Part shown: positions 16,167 through 24,349 of the stretch, piece after piece
Position numbering within the stretch: the stretch's first letter is position 1
How the letters are laid out: every line of letters starts with the position of its first letter
Assembly (NCBI GenBank): GCA_031279215.1
Contig: JAITIZ010000239.1
Coordinates: forward strand, 1-32,380
Length of the DNA: 32,380 nt
Direction: 5' to 3'
Source of the DNA: Planctomycetaceae bacterium
GTDB taxonomy: Bacteria; Planctomycetota; Planctomycetia; Pirellulales; Thermoguttaceae
Notes under the pieces: generated by a model
What the model saw: only the letters and a program-made list of their open reading frames with translations
Databases searched by the model: none
What the model was told of the DNA's origin: nothing
Position numbers and translations under genes: made by a program

Positions 16167-17555
16167 ATGCTGCATACATTATTCCAACCAACACCGAAAG
16201 TTCGGCGTATTATTGAGTTATTGTTTGAAGGCGGGGCGAGTGATTGTTTTTTAGTCGGCGGTTATGTCCGTGATATTTTTCTTGGAAGGACTTCAAAGGA
16301 TATTGAAATTGATATTGAGGTTTACGGTTTAACTTACAAAAAAATTCTTAAAATATTAAGACCTTTTTTCCATGTCAATCTTGTTGGTCAGAGTTTTGGA
16401 ACAGTCAAAATTGACAATGAAATTGATTTGAGTATTCCGCGTACCGAATCAAAATGGGGTGTTGGACATAAAGGATTTGCAATATCTTCTGATCCGAATC
16501 TCGATCCTTATACAGCATTCTCACGTCGGGATTTCACAATTAACGCCATTGGATTACGTCCAGATGGTTCTATTTATGATCCCTTTGACGGAATGAGCGA
16601 TTTGAAACGGAAAATTCTTCGGGCTCCCACGCAAGCGTTTTGCGAAGACCCATTGCGTGTTCTGCGCGGAATGCAATTCGTATCACGTTTTGGTTTTGAG
16701 ATGGAACCGCGAACTATTGAATTTTGCCGAAGTATTCTTTCCGAATTTACAACCCTTTCCGCAGAACGTGTCGGAGGAGAATGGAAAAAATGGGCCATTA
16801 AAGGACGGTTTCCAAGTAAAGGTCTGGAGTTGCTCAAAACAACCGGTTGGATCTCCTGTTTTCCTGAACTTGCAGCATTGGTCAACATTCCGCAAAATCC
16901 GGTTTACCATCCCGAAGGCGATGCATTGACGCATACGGCAATGACCTGCGATGCCGCAGCAACGATTGCAGAGGAACAAAATTTCGAGGAGGCAGACCGA
17001 ATGATTTTACTTTTTGCGGCACTTTGTCATGATTTCGGCAAACCGGCAACAACAATTTTGAATAATCATGGTGTTTGGGTATCTCCCAATCATGCTTTTG
17101 AGGGAGTTGAACCGGCAACACAATTTCTTGAGCGAATACGTTTACCCAATCGGGTTGTGGAACATGTCCGGTGTTTAGTTCGGGAACACCTCGCTCATAC
17201 GGTAATTCCGGTGAATGAAAAACCGGATTTTAGCAGTGTCCGGCGGCTTGCCAACCGTTTGGAACCAACCAATATTCGGATGTGGTCCGCTTTATGCCGT
17301 GCGGATTCATTGGGCTGCGGAACCGGACAACCTCGCCACCAAATTGAAACGTGGGAAGAAATTGCAGAAAAACTCGAAATCCGTGATAAAAAACCAATTC
17401 CAATTTTACAAGGTCGTGATTTGTTACCGCTTGGTATTCTGCCGGGACCCAAAATGGGAAAACTACTCCACGAAGCCTACGAATCTCAACTCGACGGCTC
17501 GTTTGCAAACCACGACGAAGCATTGAACTGGATAAAAAAACGTGTCCAATCATAA
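16167..17555 (+). CDS. cca: CCA-adding enzyme / poly(A) polymerase family tRNA nucleotidyltransferase
   Basis: 462 residues. Class II nucleotidyltransferase that adds CCA (or part of it) to tRNA 3' ends. The head domain has LVGGYVRD (29-36), an acidic motif KDIEIDIEVYG (44-54), RRDFTINAIGL (120-130) and the DPLRVLRG motif (161-168), followed by FVSRFGF. A C-terminal HD domain (LTHTAMTCD with His256, LCHDFGKP with His288-Asp289) suggests added phosphohydrolase activity. The family usually reads KDIDIEV at the metal site, so two extra residues (Glu-Ile) seem to be inserted here. Whether it adds the full CCA or only part cannot be told, because some bacteria split C- and A-adding activity. ATG start with AGAGG five bases upstream. 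It ends 8 bases from the end of trmB, which runs the other way. Confidence 0.93.
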   Translation: MLHTLFQPTPKVRRIIELLFEGGASDCFLVGGYVRDIFLGRTSKDIEIDIEVYGLTYKKILKILRPFFHVNLVGQSFGTVKIDNEIDLSIPRTESKWGVGHKGFAISSDPNLDPYTAFSRRDFTINAIGLRPDGSIYDPFDGMSDLKRKILRAPTQAFCEDPLRVLRGMQFVSRFGFEMEPRTIEFCRSILSEFTTLSAERVGGEWKKWAIKGRFPSKGLELLKTTGWISCFPELAALVNIPQNPVYHPEGDALTHTAMTCDAAATIAEEQNFEEADRMILLFAALCHDFGKPATTILNNHGVWVSPNHAFEGVEPATQFLERIRLPNRVVEHVRCLVREHLAHTVIPVNEKPDFSSVRRLANRLEPTNIRMWSALCRADSLGCGTGQPRHQIETWEEIAEKLEIRDKKPIPILQGRDLLPLGILPGPKMGKLLHEAYESQLDGSFANHDEALNWIKKRVQS

Positions 17556-17563
17556 TTATTTTG

Positions 17564-18220
17564 TCAACAATCTCTTATCAATGGTTTTCGGAACATCACC
17601 CGATACACTTTTTCACCGTGTAAACGTGTTCGGCGTTCAAAATGGGTTCTGTAATCAAAATTGTGTTCCGCTTCTTTTTCGGGAACATCAAAAGGTCCTA
17701 TAAGTGAAGAGTTGGCTGTGATGAGTTTTAGTGTTGAGAGAAAATACTCTTCAACATCTGTCCAAAAATGAAATGTTCCATTGGGTTGAAGACGCCGCTC
17801 AATCAGCAGAAGAACCTCACTCCGAAGAATACGGCGTTTACGATGAGCCCGTTTCCACCAAGGATCCGGAAAATAAACATGAACCGCCGACAATAAATTA
17901 TCAGGAATTTGATCATGTAGAACCTTCGCTGCATCACCGCAAACAATTATTGCGTTGCGGTTTTTCCGGTTATAAAGCCGTGCAGCAGAAAACCGTGCGT
18001 ATTTCTGACCAATCTCAATACCAATAAAATTATGTTCGGGAAATTGATCGGCAGCTTGACGGAGAAAAAGTCCTTTACCTGAACCAATTTCGAGTTCTAA
18101 TGGAGCCTGACGTTCAAAAATTGTCTCCGAACTCCATTGCGCAGGAAGTTCTTCGGGTTTTTTGAGAATTTGTGAAAGATCAAGGTTTTGATTTATCGTC
18201 TTAACAGCCCGTCGCGACAT
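17564..18220 (-). CDS. trmB: tRNA (guanine-N7-)-methyltransferase
   Basis: 218 residues. SAM-dependent Rossmann methyltransferase that makes m7G46 in the tRNA variable loop. It shows the SAM-binding motif LEIGSGKGLFL (43-53), the acidic strand-2 end FIGIEI (65-70), GDAAKVL and the family signature FPDPWWKRAHRKRR (117-130), with a Glu/Tyr-rich C-terminal part ending in an Arg-rich TRLHGEKVYRVMFR. Length is normal for bacterial TrmB. ATG start. FabZ-like and small basic protein genes lie upstream on the same strand, and cca is convergent at its 3' end, so two tRNA-maturation genes meet tail to tail. Confidence 0.95.
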   Translation of the reverse strand: MSRRAVKTINQNLDLSQILKKPEELPAQWSSETIFERQAPLELEIGSGKGLFLRQAADQFPEHNFIGIEIGQKYARFSAARLYNRKNRNAIIVCGDAAKVLHDQIPDNLLSAVHVYFPDPWWKRAHRKRRILRSEVLLLIERRLQPNGTFHFWTDVEEYFLSTLKLITANSSLIGPFDVPEKEAEHNFDYRTHFERRTRLHGEKVYRVMFRKPLIRDC

Positions 18221-18233
18221 AAGATTTTGTTCT

Positions 18234-18311
18234 GTAACTCATTACACTTTAACTCATTATACTTTCAAATTCGGCTTTATAAAAACAGAATTTTTGTGCC
18301 TTTTATTGTAA
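18234..18311. repeat. Degenerate partial copy of the 147 bp element
   Basis: ACTCATTATACTTTCAAATT, then TATAAAAACAGAATTTTTGTG and TTTTATT parallel the first half of the element at 3527-3673 (ACTCATTGTACTTTAAAATT and on) with several differences. It fills the gap between trmB and the FabZ-like gene. Confidence 0.5.
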
Positions 18312-18815
18312 TTATTTCTCAATCGGCTCTTTATTAGCAATAGGAACCCCCTTAACAATTCCTTCGCAAACAAGATTACATCCGACTAACCCAACAAATT
18401 CTGCGGTAATTAGAATTTTTTTACTGTGAACCAGTTTTGCCTGAACAACAAAACGATCACCAGGCCGAACAATACCGCGAAAACGAACTGATTCAAAACC
18501 GCCAAGACCAATAATACAATCGGGCATTAACTTGTATTTGTTGGCGAAAAAACTTGTCAATTGCGCTGCCGATTCACACATAATCACTCCCGGCATTAAC
18601 GGAAAATCCGGCATGTGACCGCGTACCCAGAAACTGTTATCAGAAGTATCAAGATAACCAACCGCCGTTTTTTCATCGAAATTCTCGTATAAAATTCCTG
18701 TGAGCTGTTCCATTTCGAACCGATGCGTATTGAATTGACGTATCTCTTCAATATCCGCAATAGGTTGGTTCTCATCATAAAACGAAGGATCAACTATCAA
18801 TTTACGACGCGGCAT
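18312..18815 (-). CDS. fabZ: 3-hydroxyacyl-ACP dehydratase, FabZ-like
   Basis: 167 residues with a hotdog fold. The active-site helix reads GHMPDFPLMPGVIMCESAAQ (66-85): His67 and Glu81 match the catalytic pair of FabZ, and PLMPGV matches the family pattern PxxPGV. Downstream strands GLGGFESVRFRGIVRPGDR are also typical. The enzyme would remove water from 3-hydroxyacyl-ACP in type II fatty acid synthesis. It is longer than E. coli FabZ (151) because of an N-terminal extension of about 15 residues (PRRKLIVDPSFYDENQ). The usual lpxD/lpxA neighbours are absent, so it may be one of several paralogues. ATG start with a strong GGAGG six bases upstream. Confidence 0.87.
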   Translation of the reverse strand: MPRRKLIVDPSFYDENQPIADIEEIRQFNTHRFEMEQLTGILYENFDEKTAVGYLDTSDNSFWVRGHMPDFPLMPGVIMCESAAQLTSFFANKYKLMPDCIIGLGGFESVRFRGIVRPGDRFVVQAKLVHSKKILITAEFVGLVGCNLVCEGIVKGVPIANKEPIEK

Positions 18816-18902
18816 AGTAACCTCCGAACAATACTTGCCCTCTCACAACGGATTGTTACACCAAAATCATGCAACAAAAACATATTCAGACAACCGGATG
18901 TA

Positions 18903-19001
18903 TTAGGTTTTGACTTTTTGACGTTTTGATTTACGAAGTTTTGAATTAGCAGGGCGTTTACCGTGATTAGCTTTCTTTTTGGTGTGTTGTGGTTTGGACA
19001 T
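18903..19001 (-). CDS. 32-residue highly basic protein, possibly a ribosomal protein
   Basis: A short complete frame from ATG at 19001 to TAA at 18903. The 32 residues begin MSKPQHTKKKANHGKRPANS and continue with a Lys/Arg-rich tail ending QKVKT; about 40% are Lys or Arg, with no acidic residue. The sequence is not low complexity by chance: it has Asn-His-Gly-Lys-Arg-Pro in the middle and regular Lys/Arg spacing, much like tiny rRNA-binding proteins (bL37, bTHX, bL36 types). I recall similar short basic proteins in planctomycetes, but I cannot name the family with certainty. No Shine-Dalgarno sequence precedes it. It lies 87 bases upstream of the FabZ-like gene on the same strand. Alternative: a chance frame, which the composition argues against. 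Confidence 0.6.
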   Translation of the reverse strand: MSKPQHTKKKANHGKRPANSKLRKSKRQKVKT

Positions 19002-19135
19002 ATTTTTAATAAGTAAACTGTTATAGTATCGGAAAAAATAAAACGATTGTCCTATTGTATCTTAAAACAAACCCATGAAAAGGCGGGGTAGATGAGTAAA
19101 ACTGTTGCGCTGTTACCGGTAAAAAAATAATCCCT

Positions 19136-19252
19136 AAAAATCAGCGAATCCCTGTGAATCCCTGTGAATCCCTGCGAATCTCTGTGAATCTTTGCGAAAA
19201 TCCGAGAAAATCTACAGACGAAAAATCGACCAATATTCCACTGATATATTAC
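19136..19252. repeat. Tandem 10 bp words followed by a solo GTAATATATCAGTG end
   Basis: About seven copies of a 10-base word (AATCCCTGTG and variants) run from 19139 to about 19215. They are followed by ATTCCACTGATATATTAC at 19235-19252, the terminal sequence of the hairpin-chain element, with no left end in sight. The rest of the gap 19002-19307 shows nothing recognisable. Confidence 0.65.
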
Positions 19253-19307
19253 GCCAATTCATTATTTGCCGGAACATTGTTGTTGGAGAGAATTTCTCTT
19301 TTTGTAA

Positions 19308-20348
19308 TTACTCAATAGAATTTTCGTTAAGAATAATTTCCTCCGCAAAACGTTTCATACTTTGCAAGACATTTCGTTCCAGCGAGGAATGAATGACGAT
19401 TTTTGCGCCGGTTGTTTCGGTAATTGCCTGAGACGGAGCCTGATTAAATTCCGGTTGTACAAAAATAACCGGAATATTTTTACCGTTACGGATTTCTGTT
19501 ATCAATGCGGTCAGTTGTTTTGGTTTCGGCGATTTTCCTTCAAATTCAATTGCCCGTTGGCGCAATCCCAATTCGTCGCAAAAATATCCGTAAGAAGGAT
19601 GAAACACAAAAACCGTCTTTCCCTTCAATGGAGCAAGACGTTTCGCCAAATCTATCCGCAATACCTCAATCTCCTCAAGAAACTGTTCAGCATTGTTTCG
19701 ATATTGAACCGCTCCTTCCGGATCAATCTCCAAAAGTGTTTGCAAAATAGTTTGTACCTCCGTTTTCAAAATAGTCGGAGCAAACCAAATATGAGGATCA
19801 AATTCATGATGAGAACTATCAATTGTTGCGGAATGATGATTATGATTATGATGTTTTGTAACAGAATCATGGTTGTCATGCTCATGGAGTTCTGTTTCCG
19901 GCTGATGATCGTGAAGTTCAAGAGGACGAAGAGCAATTCCCTTACGAAGATCAACGATTTTCAAATTGCTGTTAATCGCTTTTAATTTGGGAATCAACAC
20001 GTTTTCAAACGGCATTCCGGTTCGGAAAAGCACTTTTGTTTGTGATAATACTGCAATTTTATCCGGGGTTGCCTGATAATGTTCCGGTTCTTTGCCGGTC
20101 GGAACAAGAACTTCAATCCGTAACCGCTCTCCGCCAATCCGTTCCAATAAAAATGCGTGCGGCTCCACAGAAACAGCAATTTTCAACCGATTGTCCGGCA
20201 ACTTTTTACCTTGTTGCCCCAAACAACCGCTCAAAATACAAAAAATAAAAAAGAGTAATACCGTAAAGTATAAAGAAAATACCGAACTAATTGCCGGATT
20301 ATTTAAACGGATCATCCTCTGATTCTTCATCTTCTTTCTTATTTTCAT
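19308..20348 (-). CDS. znuA: Zinc ABC transporter substrate-binding lipoprotein (ZnuA-like)
   Basis: 346 residues. The N-terminus is a lipoprotein signal with lipobox LSGC (Cys42 in this numbering). The cluster A-I binding protein fold follows: IAVSVEPHAFLLERIGG (His63), EPEHYQATPD (His89), then a His/Asp/Glu-rich loop (about 143-182, with about 15 His), FDPHIWFAP, and VFHPSYGYFCDELG in the second lobe. The pattern of His ligands plus the His-rich loop points to zinc rather than manganese. The permease and ATPase partners (znuB, znuC) are not next to it. The ATG at 20348 overlaps the upstream gene by 50 bases; in-frame ATGs at 20330 and 20315 (the last with AGAGG before it) give a more usual signal length and may be the true start. 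Confidence 0.88.
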   Translation of the reverse strand: MKIRKKMKNQRMIRLNNPAISSVFSLYFTVLLFFIFCILSGCLGQQGKKLPDNRLKIAVSVEPHAFLLERIGGERLRIEVLVPTGKEPEHYQATPDKIAVLSQTKVLFRTGMPFENVLIPKLKAINSNLKIVDLRKGIALRPLELHDHQPETELHEHDNHDSVTKHHNHNHHSATIDSSHHEFDPHIWFAPTILKTEVQTILQTLLEIDPEGAVQYRNNAEQFLEEIEVLRIDLAKRLAPLKGKTVFVFHPSYGYFCDELGLRQRAIEFEGKSPKPKQLTALITEIRNGKNIPVIFVQPEFNQAPSQAITETTGAKIVIHSSLERNVLQSMKRFAEEIILNENSIE

Positions 20349-21102
20349 CTTCCTTACTATTATTGTCCGAATGATCAGAAGTCGTCATATTATTTGTATC
20401 AGATTTTGTGTCGTCGGATTTTGTGTCGTCGGATTCTGTATCGTCAGATTTTGTATCGTCGGAACTATTTGATGGCGTGGTCTCCTCCGCCGGCAGTAAT
20501 TCTTTTTTCGGTTTGGAACTTGAATCCTCTAATATCTGAACTTCAATTTTTTTACCTGTTCCCAAAGGATCAATAGACTGAGCACCAAATGGAGCCGCAA
20601 CAACCGGATGTTTTGCCATTTCCGTTAAAATTCTTTTTTCATTGTTTTTTTCGTTGGCGTATAAAATATCGCGTTTTCGTTTTTCTGCGTGTTGCCAATC
20701 TAATTTGGCTTGATGGCGATAACGCTCAACATGCAACCGTTCATTACCTTGAATCCGGCGAAGAGCCCCTGAAACATCATAATCACGTGCAGATTGTCCT
20801 TCCCATTCAAACCGTGCTGCTTTTTTGAAATAATTATCAGCTTTATCGTTCTGTTTGAGCCGAAAATGGGAAAGAGCAAGGAAATAATAAGGTCTTGGGT
20901 CTTCACTGCCAAGTTGTTCCGCTTGTGTCAACAAACAGATTGCTCCCTCATAATCTTTATCAAAGAAAGCATGAACTCCTTTACCGTAAAGACTTTCCGA
21001 ACGGCTAACCTTAAATTCGGTAACACCAAACAAGGAAACAATATTACAACAGGTAAAAAGTACGAAAGATAGAGTTGTTGCCCAAAAATAATTCCCGCTC
21101 AT
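20299..21102 (-). CDS. Secreted TPR protein with acidic repeat tail
   Basis: 267 residues. The hydrophobic N-terminus (8-27) is a signal peptide or anchor. Residues 38-105 form two or three tetratricopeptide-like helical pairs (ALSHFRLKQNDKADNYFKKA, with FFDKDYEGAICLLTQAEQLG before it). A basic helical stretch (about 115-160) follows, and the tail (about 205-267) is Asp/Ser/Thr/Glu-rich with four DDTKS/DDTES repeats of 15 bp each. TPRs mediate protein contacts; no enzyme motif is seen. ATG start with GGAGGG four bases upstream. Its 3' end overlaps the znuA-like gene, so the two are probably co-translated; whether that implies shared function is unknown. Confidence 0.78.
   Translation of the reverse strand: MSGNYFWATTLSFVLFTCCNIVSLFGVTEFKVSRSESLYGKGVHAFFDKDYEGAICLLTQAEQLGSEDPRPYYFLALSHFRLKQNDKADNYFKKAARFEWEGQSARDYDVSGALRRIQGNERLHVERYRHQAKLDWQHAEKRKRDILYANEKNNEKRILTEMAKHPVVAAPFGAQSIDPLGTGKKIEVQILEDSSSKPKKELLPAEETTPSNSSDDTKSDDTESDDTKSDDTKSDTNNMTTSDHSDNNSKEDENKKEDEESEDDPFK
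20402..20461 (-). repeat. Four tandem 15 bp units, coding
   Basis: About four copies of a 15 bp unit (TCGTCGGATTTTGTG on the plus strand) encode the DDTKS repeats in the tail of the TPR protein. Confidence 0.85.
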
Positions 21103-21292
21103 CTTCCCTCCAAAGAACTAATTTGTGAATCCGATTTCAAAAATAGTACCATTCTAAAACAGAAACCACTCAAAAATAGGTAGATATGCCAATTCAATTG
21201 AAATATCACAGAATAATCTAAAAAAAATCTGTGTTAAAAACAAGACACTATCTCTATTTATCGGAAAAATATTTGAAAAAAATAAAAAAAGA

Positions 21293-21784
21293 GTAATATT
21301 TCAGTAGAATTTCCTTAATCTCTTATGTTTTATTAGTTCTGCAGGGACGATATGTACCTAACCGGCGGTCAAACGAAGCGCAACCGCCAATAGCAATTAC
21401 TTAATAAGCAATTACTTAATACGTATCTCTCTTGCAATAAACAGACAATTTCACTAATATTAAGTGTTGAGAAATGGGACAGGCTATAGTACAGGCTATA
21501 GTAATTGTCTATTTTTGTCCGCAGATTGCGCAGATTTTCGCAGAGATTCGATCTTCGTGGATTTTCAAAGATTATTTTTTGAGAGTACGAAAGCACGACA
21601 CAAACAAGGGAAGAATAGACAAAAAATTATTTTCAAAAAAGTTTTAAACACGAAATACACGAAAGTTATCTTAAAAAAAACCTTTCGTGTTTTTCGTGTA
21701 ATTTTGTGTGTTTCGTGTTAAAAAAAAATTAAAACAAAAATGTCCAAAATAGACTGTTACGAAAAAAATCCACTGATATATTAC
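21293..21784. repeat. Hairpin-chain element interrupted by a second element (copy E)
   Basis: The left end GTAATATTTCAGTAGAAT and the following CCTTAATCTCTTATGTTTT, CTGCAGGGACGATATGT and GGCGGT...ACCGCC match the left part of copy A. The right end is CCACTGATATATTAC (21770-21784). The right-hand hairpins are missing, and 21499-21760 instead matches the GTAACTGTCTATTTT element. The flanks within the gap 21103-21905 are AT-rich; 21785-21831 repeats AATCTGCG words as after copy C. Confidence 0.72.
21499..21760. repeat. Second copy of the GTAACTGTCTATTTT element, nested
   Basis: It begins GTAATTGTCTATTTTTGTCC and ends GTCCAAAATAGACTGTTAC. The right-hand half (AACACGAAATACACGAAAG, TTTCGTGTTTTTCGTGTAA, TTTCGTGTTAAAAAAAAATT) is the reverse complement of 3788-3945. 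A third terminal word AAAATAGACTGTTAC occurs at 21853-21867. Confidence 0.72.
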
Positions 21785-21905
21785 AAATTTTTTAAAATAA
21801 TCTGCGAAAATCTGCGTAATCTGCGGACGATTTAAATTATGTGGTTGTTAAGAAAATAGACTGTTACTGGTTATACTCTTGTTACTCTAATAAACTCTGG
21901 AAAGA

Positions 21906-23873
21906 ATGTTCATGACGGGTTCAAAGATGCCCCGGCACAAAAGAAATCGTTTGAAAACAATCCTCGAAATTATTGGGGTTTTCGCGGTTTTTTATATTTT
22001 TGGTGCGTGGACGGTTCCTGATTCGAATGAACCGTATTATATTGGCAAGGCGATTCATTTTTGGAATCCTGATTGGATTCCGAATGATTCTTTTTTGGAA
22101 AGCAAAGATTCACATTGGACATTTTATGTTGTTTTTGGTTGGTTATCCTTTTTTCTTTCACCGGCCGCAATGGCATGGGCGGGACGTTTTCTGACTTGGG
22201 GATTACTTGCTTGGAGTTGGCAACGGCTTAGTTTTACGTTGGTTCCGGTTCGTTGGGCGGCAATTCCTACTGCTTTGGCATTAGCTTATTATGTTGATTC
22301 GTTTCATGCTGCCGGAGAATGGATTCTTGGCGGTGTTGAGGGAAAATCATTTGCTTTTCCGTTTGTCTTTCTCGGGCTCGAATCAATGCTTCGCGGACGT
22401 TGGCATCGAACCTGGATTTTTCTCGGAACAGCTTCGGCATTCCATGTTCTGGTTGGCGGCTGGTCTGTTTTGGCTGCCGGATTTGTCTGGTTCGCCGATT
22501 ACCGCAACACAATTTTTTCACGCCGTTTCGTTATTCCGTGGGGATTTTTTATTGGGGGATTTTTGTCCTTATTCGGATTGATTCCGGCGTTGCTGCTCGA
22601 TTACGGAATTTCACCGGAAACAGTTCGGGAAGCTCATCGGATTTACGTTTTTGAACGGTTGTATCATCATTTGCTGCCGTATCAATTCCCTTGGACTTCT
22701 CTTGTTCGTTTTGTGTTACTGGCAACAGTCTGGGTTACGATTTGCCGTTTCGGTCAGCACAAAAACCAACGGCAACAACGTTTCGACTCTTTCATTTGGG
22801 GAACTTTAATTCTGTTCCTGATCGGAATTTTAACCGCCTACGGACTTCAGAACAACCAGATTCTGACTGCGGAAATCCTTCGATTTTATTGGTTTCGGCT
22901 TTCTGATATTTTTGTTCCGGCTGGAATTGCGGTTGGTGCTCTTCGGCATTTTTTAACAACATTGCAAAAACTCCGAAAAATTCAAGCGGTTCAAAGTGTT
23001 CCGTGTGTTCAAAATATTCAAAGCGTTCAAAGTGTTCAAAGTATTCAAAACGTTCAAAGTATTCAAAACGTTCAAAGTGTTCAAAAATTCCAGAGTAAGA
23101 AATACGGAGTTTATTTTCTACCGATTTCCGGTTGGTTGATTTTGTTTGGGGTTCCGTTTTGTGTTTATCTATTTTTCGATACACTCATTTTCGGTTACCG
23201 AATTTATTTTTCCAATACGGTTGCCGAATCCGGGATTCCTTGGGCGTTGACTCTGTTGGTTTGTTGGGGATTGCTTGTGTTTGCGAAAAGATTTTTGCGT
23301 AACAGGACAAATTTCGAAACATTTCAGGTTTGGGGATTGCTTGGACTTTATGCGGTTATTTTGTTTTACGCTCCGCTCGATTCCCTCAAAACACTGGGCG
23401 ATGCTCGAACTTACAAGGCTTATTCACGAATTGAGCCGGGACGTCCTTATATTGCTTATCATTGGATTGATGCTTGCCGATGGATTGCCGATCCGCAAAA
23501 TACTCCCCGAACCGCAAAATTTTGGATTCCCCGCGAAGGAACTACTTTCAAATGGCATGCGCGGCGAAGTGATATTGGAACATGGAAAAATATTCCCCAA
23601 GACGCCGAAGGAATTGTCCGCTGGCAACAGATGATGCACGACCTTTTTTATTACCGCAACGAAAAAGGGCAGCTTTGTGATGACCGATCATTAACGATTT
23701 TACTTTGGTGGAAAACAGACGAAGAGATAGAACAATTACGGCTTCGATACGGATTTGAATATATTCTTTGTTCCGCTTACCCTGAATTATCGCATCATAA
23801 AACATTTCAGGTTGTTTACGCCAATGAATTTTATAAAGTTTACCGGATTTTGCCGTTCCATGAAGTGAAATAG
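21906..23873 (+). CDS. Polytopic membrane protein, DUF6798-like
   Basis: 655 residues with about 11-12 hydrophobic segments spread from residue 20 to about 490, then a soluble C-terminal domain of about 160 residues (from RIEPGRPYIAYHWIDACRWI to the end). The first extracytoplasmic loop (PDSNEPYYIGKAIHFWNPDW) with its Asp, Asn and Glu residues, followed by many membrane spans and a late soluble domain, recalls GT-C-type lipid-linked sugar transferases and planctomycetal DUF6798 proteins. That match is from memory and moderate. A short Val-Gln-Ser/Ile-Gln-Asn repeat (22981-23090, 9 bp units) lies in a cytoplasmic or periplasmic loop near residue 375. Start ATG at 21906 with GGAAAG before it; ATGs at 21912 and 21927 are alternatives. 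Neighbours do not reveal its role. Confidence 0.75.
   Translation: MFMTGSKMPRHKRNRLKTILEIIGVFAVFYIFGAWTVPDSNEPYYIGKAIHFWNPDWIPNDSFLESKDSHWTFYVVFGWLSFFLSPAAMAWAGRFLTWGLLAWSWQRLSFTLVPVRWAAIPTALALAYYVDSFHAAGEWILGGVEGKSFAFPFVFLGLESMLRGRWHRTWIFLGTASAFHVLVGGWSVLAAGFVWFADYRNTIFSRRFVIPWGFFIGGFLSLFGLIPALLLDYGISPETVREAHRIYVFERLYHHLLPYQFPWTSLVRFVLLATVWVTICRFGQHKNQRQQRFDSFIWGTLILFLIGILTAYGLQNNQILTAEILRFYWFRLSDIFVPAGIAVGALRHFLTTLQKLRKIQAVQSVPCVQNIQSVQSVQSIQNVQSIQNVQSVQKFQSKKYGVYFLPISGWLILFGVPFCVYLFFDTLIFGYRIYFSNTVAESGIPWALTLLVCWGLLVFAKRFLRNRTNFETFQVWGLLGLYAVILFYAPLDSLKTLGDARTYKAYSRIEPGRPYIAYHWIDACRWIADPQNTPRTAKFWIPREGTTFKWHARRSDIGTWKNIPQDAEGIVRWQQMMHDLFYYRNEKGQLCDDRSLTILLWWKTDEEIEQLRLRYGFEYILCSAYPELSHHKTFQVVYANEFYKVYRILPFHEVK
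22981..23090 (+). repeat. Tandem 9 bp words, coding
   Basis: Around ten copies of a nine-base word (TTCAAAGTG/TTCAAAATA types) encode a Val-Gln-Ser/Ile-Gln-Asn loop in the membrane protein. Confidence 0.85.
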
Positions 23874-23968
23874 GACAAATTAAAGATTACTGTTTATATC
23901 GTTAAAATTGGTTATTTCGTCTATAGCATTAAAAAAATTAAAAAAAATTATTTTTTTCTTGTGGTCTA

Positions 23969-23997
23969 TTGAGAAATTTTCAAACATTGCCTATGAT
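23969..23997 (+). promoter_or_regulatory. Probable sigma-70 promoter for the small lipoprotein gene
   Basis: TTGAGA at 23969-23974 and TATGAT at 23992-23997 are separated by 17 bases, close to the housekeeping consensus, about 105 bases upstream of the lipoprotein start. An A/T-rich tract (23930-23960) sits just upstream and could act as an UP element. Confidence 0.6.
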
Positions 23998-24100
23998 ATA
24001 GTGATTGTAATTGGAGTACGGATACTCGTTTTGTTCAAAGGGAATCCGTTACCCGTTTTGTTTCATTTCTCAAAACCAAAAATTTAAGGAAACACTAACC

Positions 24101-24319
24101 ATGAGAAGATTACTTACTTTAAGTCTGATGACCGTTTGTCTCGGATTGTTTACGCTCGGTTGTACGCCGAAGCCTTCAACTCCGACCACTCCGCCAACAC
24201 CTCCATCGGCAACAGAAACAACTCCGGCTGAACAACCGGCAGCTGTTGAAGCCGAACAACCTGCTGCGGAAGTCCCCAAAGCCGAAGAAAAACCCGCCGA
24301 AGAAAAACCGGCGAATTAA
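24101..24319 (+). CDS. Small Pro/Ala/Glu-rich lipoprotein
   Basis: 72 residues from the ATG at 24101, which has AAGGA ten bases before it; the frame is open further upstream but the signal peptide fixes this start. Residues 1-20 are a lipoprotein signal (Arg-Arg, Leu-rich core) with lipobox LGC (Cys21). The mature part of about 50 residues is only Pro, Thr, Ala, Glu, Lys and a few others, with PAEQPA and PAEEKPA repeats, so it is disordered and may span part of the envelope. It is a stand-alone transcript: a good promoter 100 bases upstream and a strong terminator 30 bases downstream. Such short, apparently well-expressed lipoproteins are common in planctomycetes. Function unknown. Confidence 0.85.
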   Translation: MRRLLTLSLMTVCLGLFTLGCTPKPSTPTTPPTPPSATETTPAEQPAAVEAEQPAAEVPKAEEKPAEEKPAN

Positions 24320-24349
24320 AGCTTCGGTATTTGATTCTTGAAACGGTTG

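Noticed and set aside
21464-21721. 85-codon frame on the plus strand
   Set aside because: It spans the nested repeat elements, and its Lys/Phe/Val-rich translation follows from the TTTCGTG words.
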